Below are positions 22,414 to 37,302 of a DNA stretch of 64,000 bases, in pieces; the stretch's first letter is position 1; every line of letters starts with the position of its first letter. The DNA comes from Muraenolepis orangiensis. Taxonomy: Eukaryota > Chordata > Actinopteri > Gadiformes > Muraenolepididae. The DNA lies in NCBI GenBank assembly GCA_027704905.1, contig CM051023.1, forward strand, positions 1,195,597 to 1,259,596, read 5' to 3'. The notes beneath the pieces were generated by a model. The model ran no database searches. It was not told where the DNA came from and worked only from the letters and a program-made list of their open reading frames with translations. The position numbers and the translations under genes were made by a program.

Positions 22414-23062
22414 TCGATAGACAGATAAATCGATCGACAGACAGACAGACCGACAGATAAATCGATAGACAGACAGATAAATCGATCGACAGACAGACAG
22501 ATAAATCGATCGACAGACAGACAGACAGACAGACAGATAAATCGATCGACAGACAGATAAATCGATCGACAGACAGATAAATCGATCGACAGACAGATAA
22601 ATCGATCGACAGACAGATAAATCGATAGACAGACAGACAAATCGATCGACAGACAGACAGACAGACAGACAGACAGATACATCGATCGACAGATAAATCG
22701 ACAGACAGACAGATAAATCGATCGACAGATAAATCGATCGACAGACAGACAGATAAATCGATCGACAGACAGACAGACAGACAGACAGATAAATCGATCG
22801 ACAGACAGATAAATCGATCGACAGACAGATAAATCGATCGACAGACAGATAAATCGATCGACAGACAGATAAATCGATAGACAGACAGATAAATCGATAG
22901 ACAGACAGACAAATCGATCGACAGACAGACAGACAGACAGACAGACAGATACATCGATCGACAGATAAATCGACAGACAGACAGATAAATCGATCGACAG
23001 ATAAATCGATCGACAGACAGACAGATAAATCGATCGACAGATAAATCGATCGACAGACAGAC
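22245..23062 (+). repeat. AATC-type subarray, first block
   Basis: A distinct zone in which the cassette is GATA, AATC, GATC (or GATA), then GACA words, giving dense AAATCGATCGACAG and AAATCGATAGACAG. Comparable blocks are at about 24805-25090, 39640-40275, 42045-42345, 43305-43800, 55545-56215, 58290-58575, 59580-60080 and 61998-62535. They are the best internal landmarks for aligning the macro copies. Block edges are approximate. Confidence 0.85.
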
Positions 23063-23954
23063 AGACAGACAGAAAGATAGATAAACCTATCGATTGAGAG
23101 AAAGAGAGACAGACAGTCAGATAAAGAAATAGATCGATAGACCGATCGATTGAGAGAAAGAAAGACAGACAGACAGACAAACCGATCGATCGAGAGAAAG
23201 AGAGACAGACAGACAGACAGACAGACCGATTGATCGAGAGAAAGACAGACAGACAGACAGACAGATAGATAAACCGATTGATCTAGAGAAAGAGAGACAG
23301 ACAGAAAGACAGACAGACAGACAGACAGACAGATAGATAGATCGAGAGACAGAGAGACAGACAGAGAGACAGACAGAGAGACAGACAGATAGATAGATAA
23401 ACCGATCGATGGAGAGACAGACAGACAGACAGATAGATAAACCGATCGATGGATAGACAGACAGACAGAGACAGATAGATAGATAGATAGATAAACCGAT
23501 CGATTGAGAGAAAGAGAGACCGACCGACAGACAGACAGACAGATAGATAGATAGATAAACCGATCGATCGAGAGATAGATAGATAAACCGATCGAGAGAA
23601 AGAGAGACAGATAGACAGACACAGACAGACAGATAGATAAACCGATCGATCGAGAGACAGACAGACCGATCGAGAGAAAGACCGACCCACCGAGACAGAG
23701 ACAGAGAAATAGATCGATAAACCGATCGACAGACAGACCGATCGAGAGAAAGACCGACCGACCGAGACAGAGAAATAGATAGATAAACCGATCGACAGAC
23801 AGACAGACAGACAGATAAACCGATCGATCCAGAGACAGACAGACAGACAGACAAACCGATCGATCGAGAGAATGAGAGACAGACAGACAGACAGACAGAC
23901 AGCTAGATAAAACGATCGATCAAGAGAAAGAGAGCCAGACAGACAGATCGAGAA

Positions 23955-23990
<36 letters not shown>

Positions 23991-24152
23991 CGATCGATCG
24001 AGAAAGAGAGACAGACAAACAGACAGAAAGACAGACAGATAAACCGATCGATCGAGGGAAAGAGAGACAGACAGACAGACAGATAAACCGATCGATCGAG
24101 AAAGAGAGACAGAGAGACAGACAAACCGATCGATCGAGAAAGAGAGACAGAC

Positions 24153-24189
<37 letters not shown>

Positions 24190-24624
24190 TATAGATAAAA
24201 CGATCGATCGAGAGAAAGAGAGACAGACAAAACGATCGGCAGACAGACAGACAGACAAACCGATCGATCGAGAGAAAGAGAGACAGACAGACAGACTAAA
24301 TGATTTATCGAGAGACAGACAGACAGACAAAACGATCGACAGACAGACAGACAGACAGACAAACCGATCGATCAAAAGAAAGAGAGATAGACAGACAGAC
24401 AGACAAAATGATTGATCGAGAGACAGACAGACAGACAAAACGATCGACAGACAGATAAACCGATCGATCGAGAGAAAGAGAGACAGACAGACAGATAAAC
24501 CAATCGATCAAAAGAAAGAGAGATAGACAGACAGACAGATAAACCGATCGATCGAAAGACAGACAGATAAACCGATCGATCGAGAAAGAGAGACAGAGAG
24601 ACAGACAAACCGATCGATCGAGAA

Positions 24625-24680
<56 letters not shown>

Positions 24681-25114
24681 CGATCGAGAGAAAGACAGAC
24701 AGACAGATAGATAAAACGATCGATCGAGAGAAAGAGAGACAGACAGACAGACAGATAGATAGATAAAACGATCGATCGAGAGAAAGAGAGACAGACAGAC
24801 AGACAGACAGATAAATCGATCGAGAGACAGACAGACAGATAAATCGATCGACAGACAGACAGACAGACAGATAAATCGATAGACAGACAGATAAATCGAT
24901 CGACAGACAGACAGACAGACAGATAAATCTATCGACAGATAAATCGATAGACAGACAGATAAATCGATCGACAGACAGACAGACAGACAGACAGACAGAT
25001 AAATCGATAGACAGACAGACAAATCGATCGACACAGACAGACAGACAGACAGACAGATAAATCGATCGACAGACAAATCGACAGACAGAAAGATAGATAA
25101 ACCGATCGAGAGAA

Positions 25115-25151
<37 letters not shown>

Positions 25152-25936
25152 GGCAGATAGATAAACCGATCGAGAGAAAGAGAGACAGACAGACAGATAA
25201 AGAAATAGATCGATAGACCGATCGATTGAGAGAAAGAAAGACAGACAGACAGACAAACCGATCGATCGAGAGAAAGAGAGACAGACAGATAAACCGATCG
25301 ATCAAAAGAAAGAGAGATAGACAGACAGACAGATAAACCGATCGATCGAAAGACAGACAGACAGACAGATAAACCGATCGATCGAGAAAGAGAGACAGAG
25401 AGACAGACAAACCGATCGATCGAGAAAGAGAGACAGACAGACAGTCAAACCGATCGATCGAGAAAGAGAGATAGACAGACAGACAGATAAACCGATCGAT
25501 CGAAAGACAGACAGACATATAGATAAAACGATCGATCGAGAGAAAGAGAGACAGACAGAGACAAAACAATCGATCGAGGGACAGACAGACAGACAAAATG
25601 ATTGATCGAGAGACAGACAGACAGACAAAACGATCGACAGACAGATAAACTGATCGATCGAGAGAAAGAGAGACAGACAGACAGATAAACCGATCGATCA
25701 AAAGAAAGAGAGATAGACAGACAGACAGACAAAATGATTGATCGAGAGACAGACAGACAAAACGATCGACAGACAGACAGACAGACAGATAAACCGATCG
25801 ATCAAAAGAAAGAGAGATAGACAGACAGACAGATAAACCGATCGAACGAAAGACAGACAGACAGACACAGACAGATAAACCGATCGATCGAGAAAGAGAG
25901 ACAGACAAACCGATCGATCGAGAAAGAGAGACAGAC

Positions 25937-25973
<37 letters not shown>

Positions 25974-25974
25974 T

Positions 25975-26006
<32 letters not shown>

Positions 26007-26179
26007 ACCGATCGATCGAGAGACAGACAGACAGACAGACCGATCGAGAGAAAAGACAGACAGACAGATAGATAAAACGATCGATCGAGAGAAAGAGAGA
26101 CAGACAGATAAATCGATCGAGAGACAGACAGATAAACCGATCGAGAGACAGACAGACAGATAAATCGATCGAGAGACAG

Positions 26180-26231
26180 ACAGACAGACAGACAGATCGA
26201 GAAAGAGAGACAGACAGACAGTCAGATAAAC
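26180..26231 (+). other. deletion junction and empty L2 site in macro copy 1
   Basis: Here the sequence passes from the start of an AATC-type block (GATAAATCGATCGAGAG) directly into CAGATCGAGAAAGAGAGAC and GTCAGATAAACCGATCGATC. In macro copy 2 these two parts are about 2 kb apart (43300 and 45300). The bases ATAAAC at 26226-26231 match the duplicated target of the L2 element, and the next ~150 bases match those right of the element at 46903 onward, so this is the uninterrupted paralogous site. Confidence 0.75.
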
Positions 26232-26420
26232 CGATCGATCAAAAGAAAGAGAGACAGACAGACAGACAGATAAACCGATCGATCGAAAGACAGACAGATA
26301 AACCGATCGATCGAGAAAGAGAGACAGACAGACAAACCAATCGATCGAGAAAGAGAGACAGACAGACAGATAAACCGATCGATCAAAAGAAAGAGAGATA
26401 GACAGACAGACCGATCGATC

Positions 26421-26452
<32 letters not shown>

Positions 26453-26925
26453 GAGACAGACAGACAGACAGACAGACATATAGATAGATAGATAGATAAA
26501 CCGATCGATCGAGAGACAGACAGACAGATAGATAAAATGATCGATCGAGAGAAAGAGAGACAGACAGAGAGACAGACAGACAGACAAAATGATTGATCGA
26601 GAGACAGACAGACAGACAAAACGATCGACAGACAGACAGATAAACCGATCGATCAAAAGAAAGAGAGATAGACAGACAGACAAAATGATTGATCGAGAGA
26701 CAGACAGACAGACAAAACGATCGACAGACAGACAGATAAACCGATCGATCGAGAGAAAGAGAGACAGATAAACCGATCGATCAAAAGAAAGAGAGATAGA
26801 CAGACAGACAGATAGATAGATAGATAGATAAACCGATCGATCGAGAGACAGACAGACAGACAGACAGACCGATCGAGAGAAAGACAGACAGACAGACAGA
26901 TAGATAAAACGATCGATCGAGAGAA

Positions 26926-26956
<31 letters not shown>

Positions 26957-27442
26957 TAAACCGATCGATCAAGAGACAGAGACAGATAGATAGATAGACC
27001 GATCGATCGAGAGAAAGAGAGACAGACAGATAAACCGATCGATCAAAAGAAAGAGAGATAGACAGACAGACAGACAGATAAACCGATCGATCGAAAGACA
27101 GACAGACAGACAGACAAAATGATTGATCGAGAGACAGACAGACGATCGACAGACAGACAGACAGACAGATAAACCGATCGATCAAAAGAAAGAGAGACAG
27201 ACAGACAGACAAAACGATCGAGTGAGAGACAGACAGATAGACAGACAGACAAAACGATCGACAGACAGACAGATAAACCGATCGATCGAGAGAAAGAGAG
27301 ACAGACAGATAAACCGATCGATCAAAAGAAAGAGAGATAGACAGACAGACAGATAAACCGATCGATCGAAAGACAGACAGACAGATAAACCGATCGATCG
27401 AGAAAGAGAGACAGAGAGACAGACAAACCGATCGATCGAGAA

Positions 27443-27497
<55 letters not shown>

Positions 27498-28810
27498 TAG
27501 ATAAACCGATCGATCGAGAGACAGACAGACAGACAGACAGACAGATAAACTGATCGATCAAGAGACAGAGACAGATAGATAGATAGATAGATAAACCAAT
27601 CGATCGACAGACAGACAGACGGATAGACCGATCGAGAGACAGAGAGACAGACAGACAGATAAACCGATCGATCGAGAGATAGAGAGACAGACAGACAGAT
27701 CGATGGAGAGACAGAGAGACAGACAGACAGACAGACAGATAGAAAGATAGATAAACCGATCGAGAGATAGACAGACAGACAGAGACAGAGAAATAGATAG
27801 ATAGATAGATAAACCGATCGAGAGAAAGAGAGACAGACAGACAGACAAAGAAATAGATCGATTGACCGATCGATTGAGAGAAAGAAAGACAGACAGACAA
27901 ACCGATCGAGAGAAAGAGAGACAGACGGACAGACAGACAGACAGACAGAAATAGATAGATAGATAAACCGATCGAGAGAAAGAGAGACAGACAGACAGAC
28001 AAAGAAATAGATCGATAGACCGATCGATTGAGAGAAAGAAAGACAGACAGACAGACAGACAAACCGATCGATCGAGAGAAAGAGAGACAGACAGAACGAT
28101 AGATAGATAAACCGATTGCTCGAGAGAAAGAGAGACAGACACAGAGACAGATAAACCAACCGATCCAGACAGACAGACAGACAGACAAACCGATTGACCG
28201 AGAGAAAGAGAGACAGACAGAAAGACAGACAGAAAGACAGATAGATAAACCGATCGATCGAGAGACAGACAGACAGACAGATAGATAGATAAACCGATCG
28301 ATGGAGAGACAGACAGACAGACAGACCGATCGACAGAAAGAGAGACAGACAGACAGACAGAGACAGACAGATAGATAGATAGATAAACCGATCGATCGAG
28401 AGATAGATAGATAGATAAACCGATCGATCGACAGACAGACAGATAAACCGATCGATCGAGAGACAGACAGACAGACCGATCGAGAGAAAGACCGACCCAC
28501 CGAGACAGAGACAGAGAAATAGATAGATAAACCGATCGACAGACAGACAGACAGACCGATCGAGAGAAAGACCGACCGACAGAGACAGAGAAATAGATAG
28601 ATAAACCGATAGACAGATAAACCGATCGATCGAGAGACAGACAGGCAGACAGACAGACAGACAGACAAACCGATCGATCGAGAGAATGAGAGACAGACAG
28701 ACAGCTAGATAAACCGATCGATCAAAAGAAAGAGAGATAGACAGACAGACAGACAAACCGATCGATCGAGAAAGAGAGATAGACAGACAGACAAACCGAT
28801 CGATCGAGAA

Positions 28811-28845
<35 letters not shown>

Positions 28846-29626
28846 TAGATAAAACGATCGATCGAGAGAAAGTGAGACAGACAGAGAGACAGACAGACAG
28901 ACAAAACGATCGATCGAGAGACAGACAGACAGACAAAACGATCGATCGAGAGAAAGACAGACAGACAGACAAAACGATAGACAGACAGACAAAACGATCG
29001 ATCGAGAGAAATACAGACAGACAGACAAAATGATCGATCGACAGACAGACAAAACGATCGACAGACAGACAGACAGACAGACAAAACGATAGACAGACAA
29101 AACGATCGATCAAGAGAAAGAGAGCCAGATCGAGAAAGAGAGACAGACAGACAAACCGATCGATCAAAAGAAAGAGACAGACAGACAGACAGACAGACAG
29201 AAAGACAGACAGACAAACTGATCGATCGAGAGAAAGAGAGACAGACAGACAGATAAACCGATCGATCGAGAAAGAGAGACAGAGAGACAGACAAACCGAT
29301 CGATCGAGAAAGAGAGACAGACAGAGAGACAGACAGACAGACAGACAGACATATAGATAAAACGATCGATCGAGAGAAAGAGAGACAGACAGACAGACAA
29401 AACGATCGATCGAGAGACAGACAGACAAAATGATTGATCGAGAGACAGACAGACAGACAAAACGATCGACAGACAGACAGACAGACAGATAAACCGATCG
29501 ATCAAAAGAAAGAGAGATAGACAGACAGATAAACCGATCGATCGAAAGACAGACAAACAGACAGACAGATAAACCGATCGATCGAGAAAGAGAGACAGAC
29601 AGACAGACAGACCGATCGATCGAGAA

Positions 29627-29673
<47 letters not shown>

Positions 29674-30076
29674 ACGATCGATCGACAGACAGACAAAACG
29701 ATCGACAGACAGACAGACAAAACGATCGATCGAGAGAATGAGAGACAGACAGACAGACAGCTAGATAAAACGATCGATCAAGAGAAAGAGAGCCAGACAG
29801 ACAGACAGACAGTCAGATAAACCGATCGATCAAAAGAAAGAGAGACAGACAGACAGACAGATAAACCGATCGATCGAAAGACAGACAGACAGACAAACCA
29901 ATCGATCGAGAAAGAGAGACAGACACATAAACCGATCGATCAAAAGAAAGAGAGATAGACAGACAGACAGACAGATAGACAGAGAGACAGACAGACATAT
30001 AGATAGATAGATAGATAGATAAACCGATCGATCGAGAGACAGACAGACAGATTGATAAAACGATCGATCGAGAGAA

Positions 30077-30111
<35 letters not shown>

Positions 30112-30298
30112 ATGATTAATCGAGAGACAGACAGACAGACAAAACGATCGACAGACAGACAGATAAACCGATCGATCGAGAGAAAGAGAGACAGATAAAC
30201 CGATCGATCAAAAGAAAGACAGATAGACAGACAGACAGATAAACCGATCGATCGAAAGACAGACAGACAGATAAACCGATCGATCGAGAAAGAGAGAC

Positions 30299-30349
<51 letters not shown>

Positions 30350-30375
30350 TCGATAGATAGATAAACCGATCGATC

Positions 30376-30413
<38 letters not shown>

Positions 30414-30753
30414 TAAACCGATCGATCAAGAGACAGAGACAGATAGATAGATAGACCGATCGATCGAGAGAAAGAGAGACAGACAGACACAGATAAACCA
30501 ATCGATCTAGAGACAGACAGAGATAGATAGACCGATCGACAGACAGACAGACAGACAGATCGATCGAGAGAAATACAGACAGACAGACAGATCGATCGAG
30601 AGAAAGAGAGACAGACAGACAGATAGATAAACCAATCGATCGACATACAGACAGACAGATAGATAGACCGATCGATTGAGAGAAAGAGAGACAGACAGAC
30701 AGACAGACAGATAAACCGATCGATCGAGAGAAAGAGAGACAGACACAGAGACA

Positions 30754-30763
30754 GATAGATAGG

Positions 30764-30841
<78 letters not shown>
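30754..30841 (+). repeat. (GATA)n run, ~88 bp
   Basis: An almost pure GATA tetranucleotide tract with one AGGT variant word near its left end. It follows GACACAGAGACAG and precedes AACCAATCGATC, the same context as the other GATA runs in this zone. Confidence 0.95.
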
Positions 30842-30842
<1 letters not shown>

Positions 30843-31082
30843 ACCAATCGATCGACAGACAGACAGACAGACGGATAGACAGATAGATAGACCGATCGAG
30901 AGACAGAGAGACAGACAGACAGACAGAGACAGACAGACAGACAGATCGATCGAGAGATAGATAGATAGACCGATCGATCGAGAGAAAGAGAGACAGACAG
31001 ATAGATAAACCGATCCATCGACAGATAAACCGATCGATCGAGAGATAGAGAGACAGACAGACAGACCGATCGATGGAGAGAC

Positions 31083-31114
<32 letters not shown>

Positions 31115-31311
31115 CGATAGATAAACCGATCGATCGAGAGATAGAGAGACAGACAGACAGACAGATAGAAAGATAGATAAACCGATCGATCGAGAGAAAG
31201 AGAGACAGATAAACCGATCGATCAAAGAAAGACAGATAGACAGACAGACAGATAAACCGATCGATCGAAAGACAGACAGACAGATAAACCGATCGATCGA
31301 GAAAGAGAGAC

Positions 31312-31350
<39 letters not shown>

Positions 31351-31780
31351 TCGATAGATAGATAAACCGATCGATCGAGAGACAGACAGACAGACAGACA
31401 GACCGATCGAGAGAAAGACAGACAGACAGACAGACAGACAGATAAACCGATCGATCAAGAGACAGAGACAGATAGATAGATAGACCGATCGATCGAGAGA
31501 AAGAGAGACAGACAGACACAGATAAACCGATCGATCTAGAGACAGACAGAGATAGATAGACCGATCGACAGACAGACAGACAGACAGATCGATCGAGAGA
31601 AATACAGACAGACAGACAGATCGATCGAGAGAAAGAGAGACAGACAGACAGATAGATAAACCATCGATCGACAGACAGACAGACAGAGAGATAGACCGAT
31701 CGATTGAGAGAAAGAGAGACAGACAGACAGACAGACAGATAAACCGATCGATCGAGAGAAAGAGAGACAGACACAGAGAC

Positions 31781-31934
<154 letters not shown>

Positions 31935-32174
31935 ACCAATCGATCGACAGACAGACAGACAGACGGATAGACAGATAGATAGACCGATCGAGAGACAGAG
32001 AGACAGACAGACAGACAGAGACAGACAGACAGACAGATCGATCGAGAGATAGATAGATAGACCGATCGATCGAGAGAAAGAGAGACAGACAGATAGATAA
32101 ACCGATCCATCGACAGATAAACCGATCGATCGAGAGATAGAGAGACAGACAGACAGACCGATCGATGGAGAGAC

Positions 32175-32206
<32 letters not shown>

Positions 32207-32298
32207 CGATAGATAAACCGATCGATCGAGAGATAGAGAGACAGACAGACAGACAGATAGACAGATAGATAAACCGATCGATAGAGAGAAAGAGAGAC

Positions 32299-32337
<39 letters not shown>

Positions 32338-32933
32338 GACAGAGAAATAGATAGATAGATAAACCGATCGAGAGAAAGAGAGACAGACAAAGAAATAGAT
32401 CGATAGACCGATCGATTGAGAGAAAGAAAGACAGACAGACAGACAGACAAACCGATCGATCGAGAGAAAGAGAGACAGACGGACAGACAGATAGACCGAT
32501 CGATGGAGAGATAGAGAGACAGACAGACAGACAGACAGACCGATCGATCGAGAGAAAGAGAGACAGACACAGAGACAGATAGATAGATAGATAAACCGAT
32601 CGAGAGAAAGAGAGACAGACAGACAGACAAAGAAATAGATCGATAGACCGATCGATTGAGAGAAAGAAAGACAGACAGACAAACCGATCGATCGAGAGAA
32701 AGAGAGACAGACACAGAGACAGATAGATAGATAAACCAACCGATCCAGACAGACAGAAAGACCGATTGATCGAGAGAACGACAGACAGACAGATAGATAG
32801 ATAAACCGATCGATCGAGAGACAGACAGACAGACAGACAGATAGACCGATCGATGGAGAGACAGACAGACAGACGACGATCGACAGAAAGAGAGACAGAC
32901 AGACACAGAGACAGAGAGATAGATAAACCGATC

Positions 32934-32983
<50 letters not shown>

Positions 32984-33101
32984 TCGATCGAGAGAAATAC
33001 AGACAGACAGACAGATCGATCGAGAGAAAGAGAGACAGACAGACAGATAGATAAACCGATCGATCGAGAGACAGACAGACAAACCGATCGATCGAGAGAA
33101 T

Positions 33102-33133
<32 letters not shown>

Positions 33134-33239
33134 GCTAGATAAAACGATCGATCAAGAGAAAGAGAGCCAGACAGACAGACAGACAGATCGAGAAAGAGAG
33201 ACAGACAGACAGACAGATCGATCGAGAGAAAGAGAGACA

Positions 33240-33377
33240 GACAGACAGATAGATAAACCGATCGATCGACATACAGACAGACAGATAGATAGACCGATCG
33301 ATCGAGAGAAAGAGAGACAGACAGACAGACAGACAGAAAACCGATCGATCGAGAGAAAGAGAGACAGACACAGAGAC

Positions 33378-33432
<55 letters not shown>

Positions 33433-33706
33433 AGATAGACAGATAGAAGATAGATAGATAGACAGACAGATAAACCATCGATCGACAGACAGACAGACAG
33501 ACGGATAGACAGATAGATAGACCGATCGAGAGACAGAGAGACAGACAGACAGACGAGACAGACAGACAGACAGACGATCGAGAGATAGATAGATAGACGA
33601 TCGATCGAGAGAAAGAGAGACAGACAGACAGAAAACGATCACGACAGACAAACCGATCGATCGAGAGATAGAGAGACAGACAGACAGAACCGATCGATCG
33701 AGAGAC

Positions 33707-33738
<32 letters not shown>

Positions 33739-34049
33739 GATAGAAAACGATCGATCGAGAGATAGAGAGACAGACAGACAGACAGATAGACAGATAGATA
33801 AACCGATCGATCGAGAGAAAGAGAGACAGACAGAGACAGATAGACAGATAAACAACGATCAGACAGACAGAAAGACCGATTGATCGAGAGAACGACAGAC
33901 AGACAGATAGATAGATAAACCGATCGATCGAGAGACAGAGAGACAGACAGACAGACAGACCGATCGATGGAGAGACAGACAGACAGACCGATCGATCGAC
34001 AGAAAGAGAGACAGACAGACACAGAGACAGAGAGATAGATAAACCGATC

Positions 34050-34091
<42 letters not shown>

Positions 34092-34209
34092 TCGATCGAG
34101 AGAAATACAGACAGACAGACAGATCGATCGAGAGAAAGAGAGACAGACAGACAGACAGATAAACCGATCGATCGAGAGACAGACAGACAAACCGATCGAT
34201 CGAGAGAAT

Positions 34210-34241
<32 letters not shown>

Positions 34242-34270
34242 GCTAGATAAAACGATCGATCAGAGAAAGA
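33240..34270. other. register-breaking, indel-rich stretch
   Basis: Words such as CAGAAAACCGATC, AAACCATCGATC, GACGAGACAG and AACAACGATCAGACAG show one-base losses that break the 4-base register many times per kilobase. Register breaks of this kind are rare in the rest of the array. The pattern suggests consensus error or a collapsed, poorly supported segment. Confidence 0.55.
33379..33431 (+). repeat. (GATA)n run within indel-rich zone
   Basis: A short GATA tract followed by GAAGATAG interruptions. It lies in the 33240-34270 stretch where the 4-base register is broken repeatedly. Confidence 0.85.
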
Positions 34271-34484
34271 GAGCCAGACAGACAGACAGACAGATCGAGA
34301 AAGAGAGACAGACAGACAGACAGATCGATCGAGAGAAAGAGAGACAGACAGACAGATAGATAAACCAATCGATCGACATACAGACAGACAGATAGATAGA
34401 CCGATCGATCGAGAGAAAGAGAGACAGACAGACAGACAGACAGATAAACGATCGATCGAGAGAAAGAGAGACAGACACAGAGAC

Positions 34485-34544
<60 letters not shown>

Positions 34545-34573
34545 CAGATAGATAGATAGATAGATAGATAGAT
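34485..34573 (+). repeat. (GATA)n run, ~89 bp
   Basis: A GATA tract with one GATCAGATA interruption near 34544. It is preceded by GACACAGAGACAG, like its relatives. Confidence 0.93.
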
Positions 34574-34815
34574 AAACCGATCGATCGACAGACAGACAGA
34601 CAGACGGATAGACAGATAGATAGACCGATCGAGAGACAGAGAGACAGACAGACAGACAGAGACAGACAGACAGACAGATCGATCGAGAGATAGATAGATA
34701 GACCGATCGATCGAGAGAAAGAGAGACAGACAGATAGATAAACCGATCCATCGACAGATAAACCGATCGATCGAGAGATAGAGAGACAGACAGACAGACC
34801 GATCGATGGAGAGAC

Positions 34816-34847
<32 letters not shown>

Positions 34848-35045
34848 CGATAGATAAACCGATCGATCGAGAGATAGAGAGACAGACAGACAGACAGATA
34901 GACAGATAGATAAACCGATCGATCGAGAGAAAGAGAGACAGATAAACCGATCGATCAAAAGAAAGAGAGATAGACAGACAGACAGATAAACCGATCGATC
35001 GAAAGACAGACAGACAGATAAACCGATCGATCGAGAAAGAGAGAC

Positions 35046-35084
<39 letters not shown>

Positions 35085-35515
35085 TCGATAGATAGATAAA
35101 CCGATCGATCGAGAGACAGACAGACAGACAGACAGACCGATCGAGAGAAAGACAGACAGACAGACAGACAGACAGATAAACCGATCGATCAAGAGACAGA
35201 GACAGATAGATAGATAGACCGATCGATCGAGAGAAAGAGAGACAGACAGACACAGATAAACCAATCGATCTAGAGACAGACAGAGATAGATAGACCGATC
35301 GACAGACAGACAGACAGACAGATCGATCGAGAGAAATACAGACAGACAGACAGATCGATCGAGAGAAAGAGAGACAGACAGACAGATAGATAAACCAATC
35401 GATCGACAGACAGACAGACAGAGAGATAGACCGATCGATTGAGAGAAAGAGAGACAGACAGACAGACAGACAGATAAACCGATCGATCGAGAGAAAGAGA
35501 GACAGACACAGAGAC

Positions 35516-35661
<146 letters not shown>

Positions 35662-35901
35662 ACCAATCGATCGACAGACAGACAGACAGACGGATAGACA
35701 GATAGATAGACCGATCGAGAGACAGAGAGACAGACAGACAGACAGAGACAGACAGACAGACAGATCGATCGAGAGATAGATAGATAGACCGATCGATCGA
35801 GAGAAAGAGAGACAGACAGATAGATAAACCGATCCATCGACAGATAAACCGATCGATCGAGAGATAGAGAGACAGACAGACAGACCGATCGATGGAGAGA
35901 C

Positions 35902-35933
<32 letters not shown>

Positions 35934-36025
35934 CGATAGATAAACCGATCGATCGAGAGATAGAGAGACAGACAGACAGACAGATAGAAAGATAGATAAA
36001 CCGATTGATAGAGAGAAAGAGAGAA

Positions 36026-36064
<39 letters not shown>

Positions 36065-36662
36065 GACAGAGAAATAGATAGATAGATAAACCGATCGAGA
36101 GAAAGAGAGACAGACAAAGAAATAGATCGATAGACCGATCGATTGAGAGAAAGAAAGACAGACAGACAGACAGACAAACCGATCGATCGAGAGAAAGAGA
36201 GACAGACGGACAGACAGATAGACCGATCGATGGAGAGATAGAGAGACAGACAGACAGACAGACAGACCGATCGATCGAGAGAAAGAGAGACAGACACAGA
36301 GACAGATAGATAGATAGATAAACCGATCGAGAGAAAGAGAGACAGACAGACAGACAAAGAAATAGATCGATAGACCGATCGATTGAGAGAAAGAAAGACA
36401 GACAGACAAACCGATCGATCGAGAGAAAGAGAGACAGACACAGAGACAGATAGATAGATAAACCAACCGATCCAGACAGACAGAAAGACCGATTGATCGA
36501 GAGAACGACAGACAGACAGATAGATAGATAAACCGATTGATCGAGAGACAGAGAGACAGACAGACAGATAGACCGATCGATGGAGAGACAGACAGACAGA
36601 CCGATCGATCGACAGAAAGAGAGACAGACAGACACAGAGACAGAGAGATAGATAAACCGATC

Positions 36663-36704
<42 letters not shown>

Positions 36705-36822
36705 TCGATCGAGAGAAATACAGACAGACAGACAGATCGATCGAGAGAAAGAGAGACAGACAGACAGATAGATAAACCGATCGATCGAGAGACATACAGA
36801 CAAACCGATCGATCGAGAGAAT

Positions 36823-36858
<36 letters not shown>

Positions 36859-37217
36859 GCTAGATAAAACGATCGATCAAGAGAAAGAGAGCCAGACAGA
36901 CAGACAGACAGATCGAGAAAGAGAGACAGACAGACAGACAGTCAGATAAACCGATCGATCAAAAGAAAGAGAGACAGACAGACAGACAGACAGATAAACC
37001 GATCGATCGAAAGACAGACAGACAGATAAACCGATCGATCGAGAAAGAGAGACAGAGAGACAGACAGACAAACCGATCGATCGAGAAAGAGAGACAGACA
37101 GACAGACAGAAAGACAGACAGATAAACCGATCGATCGAGAGAAAGAGAGACAGATAAACCGATCGATCAAAAGAAAGAGAGATAGACCGACAGACAGACA
37201 AACCGATCGATCGAGAA

Positions 37218-37253
<36 letters not shown>

Positions 37254-37267
37254 CGATCGATCGAGAA

Positions 37268-37302
<35 letters not shown>

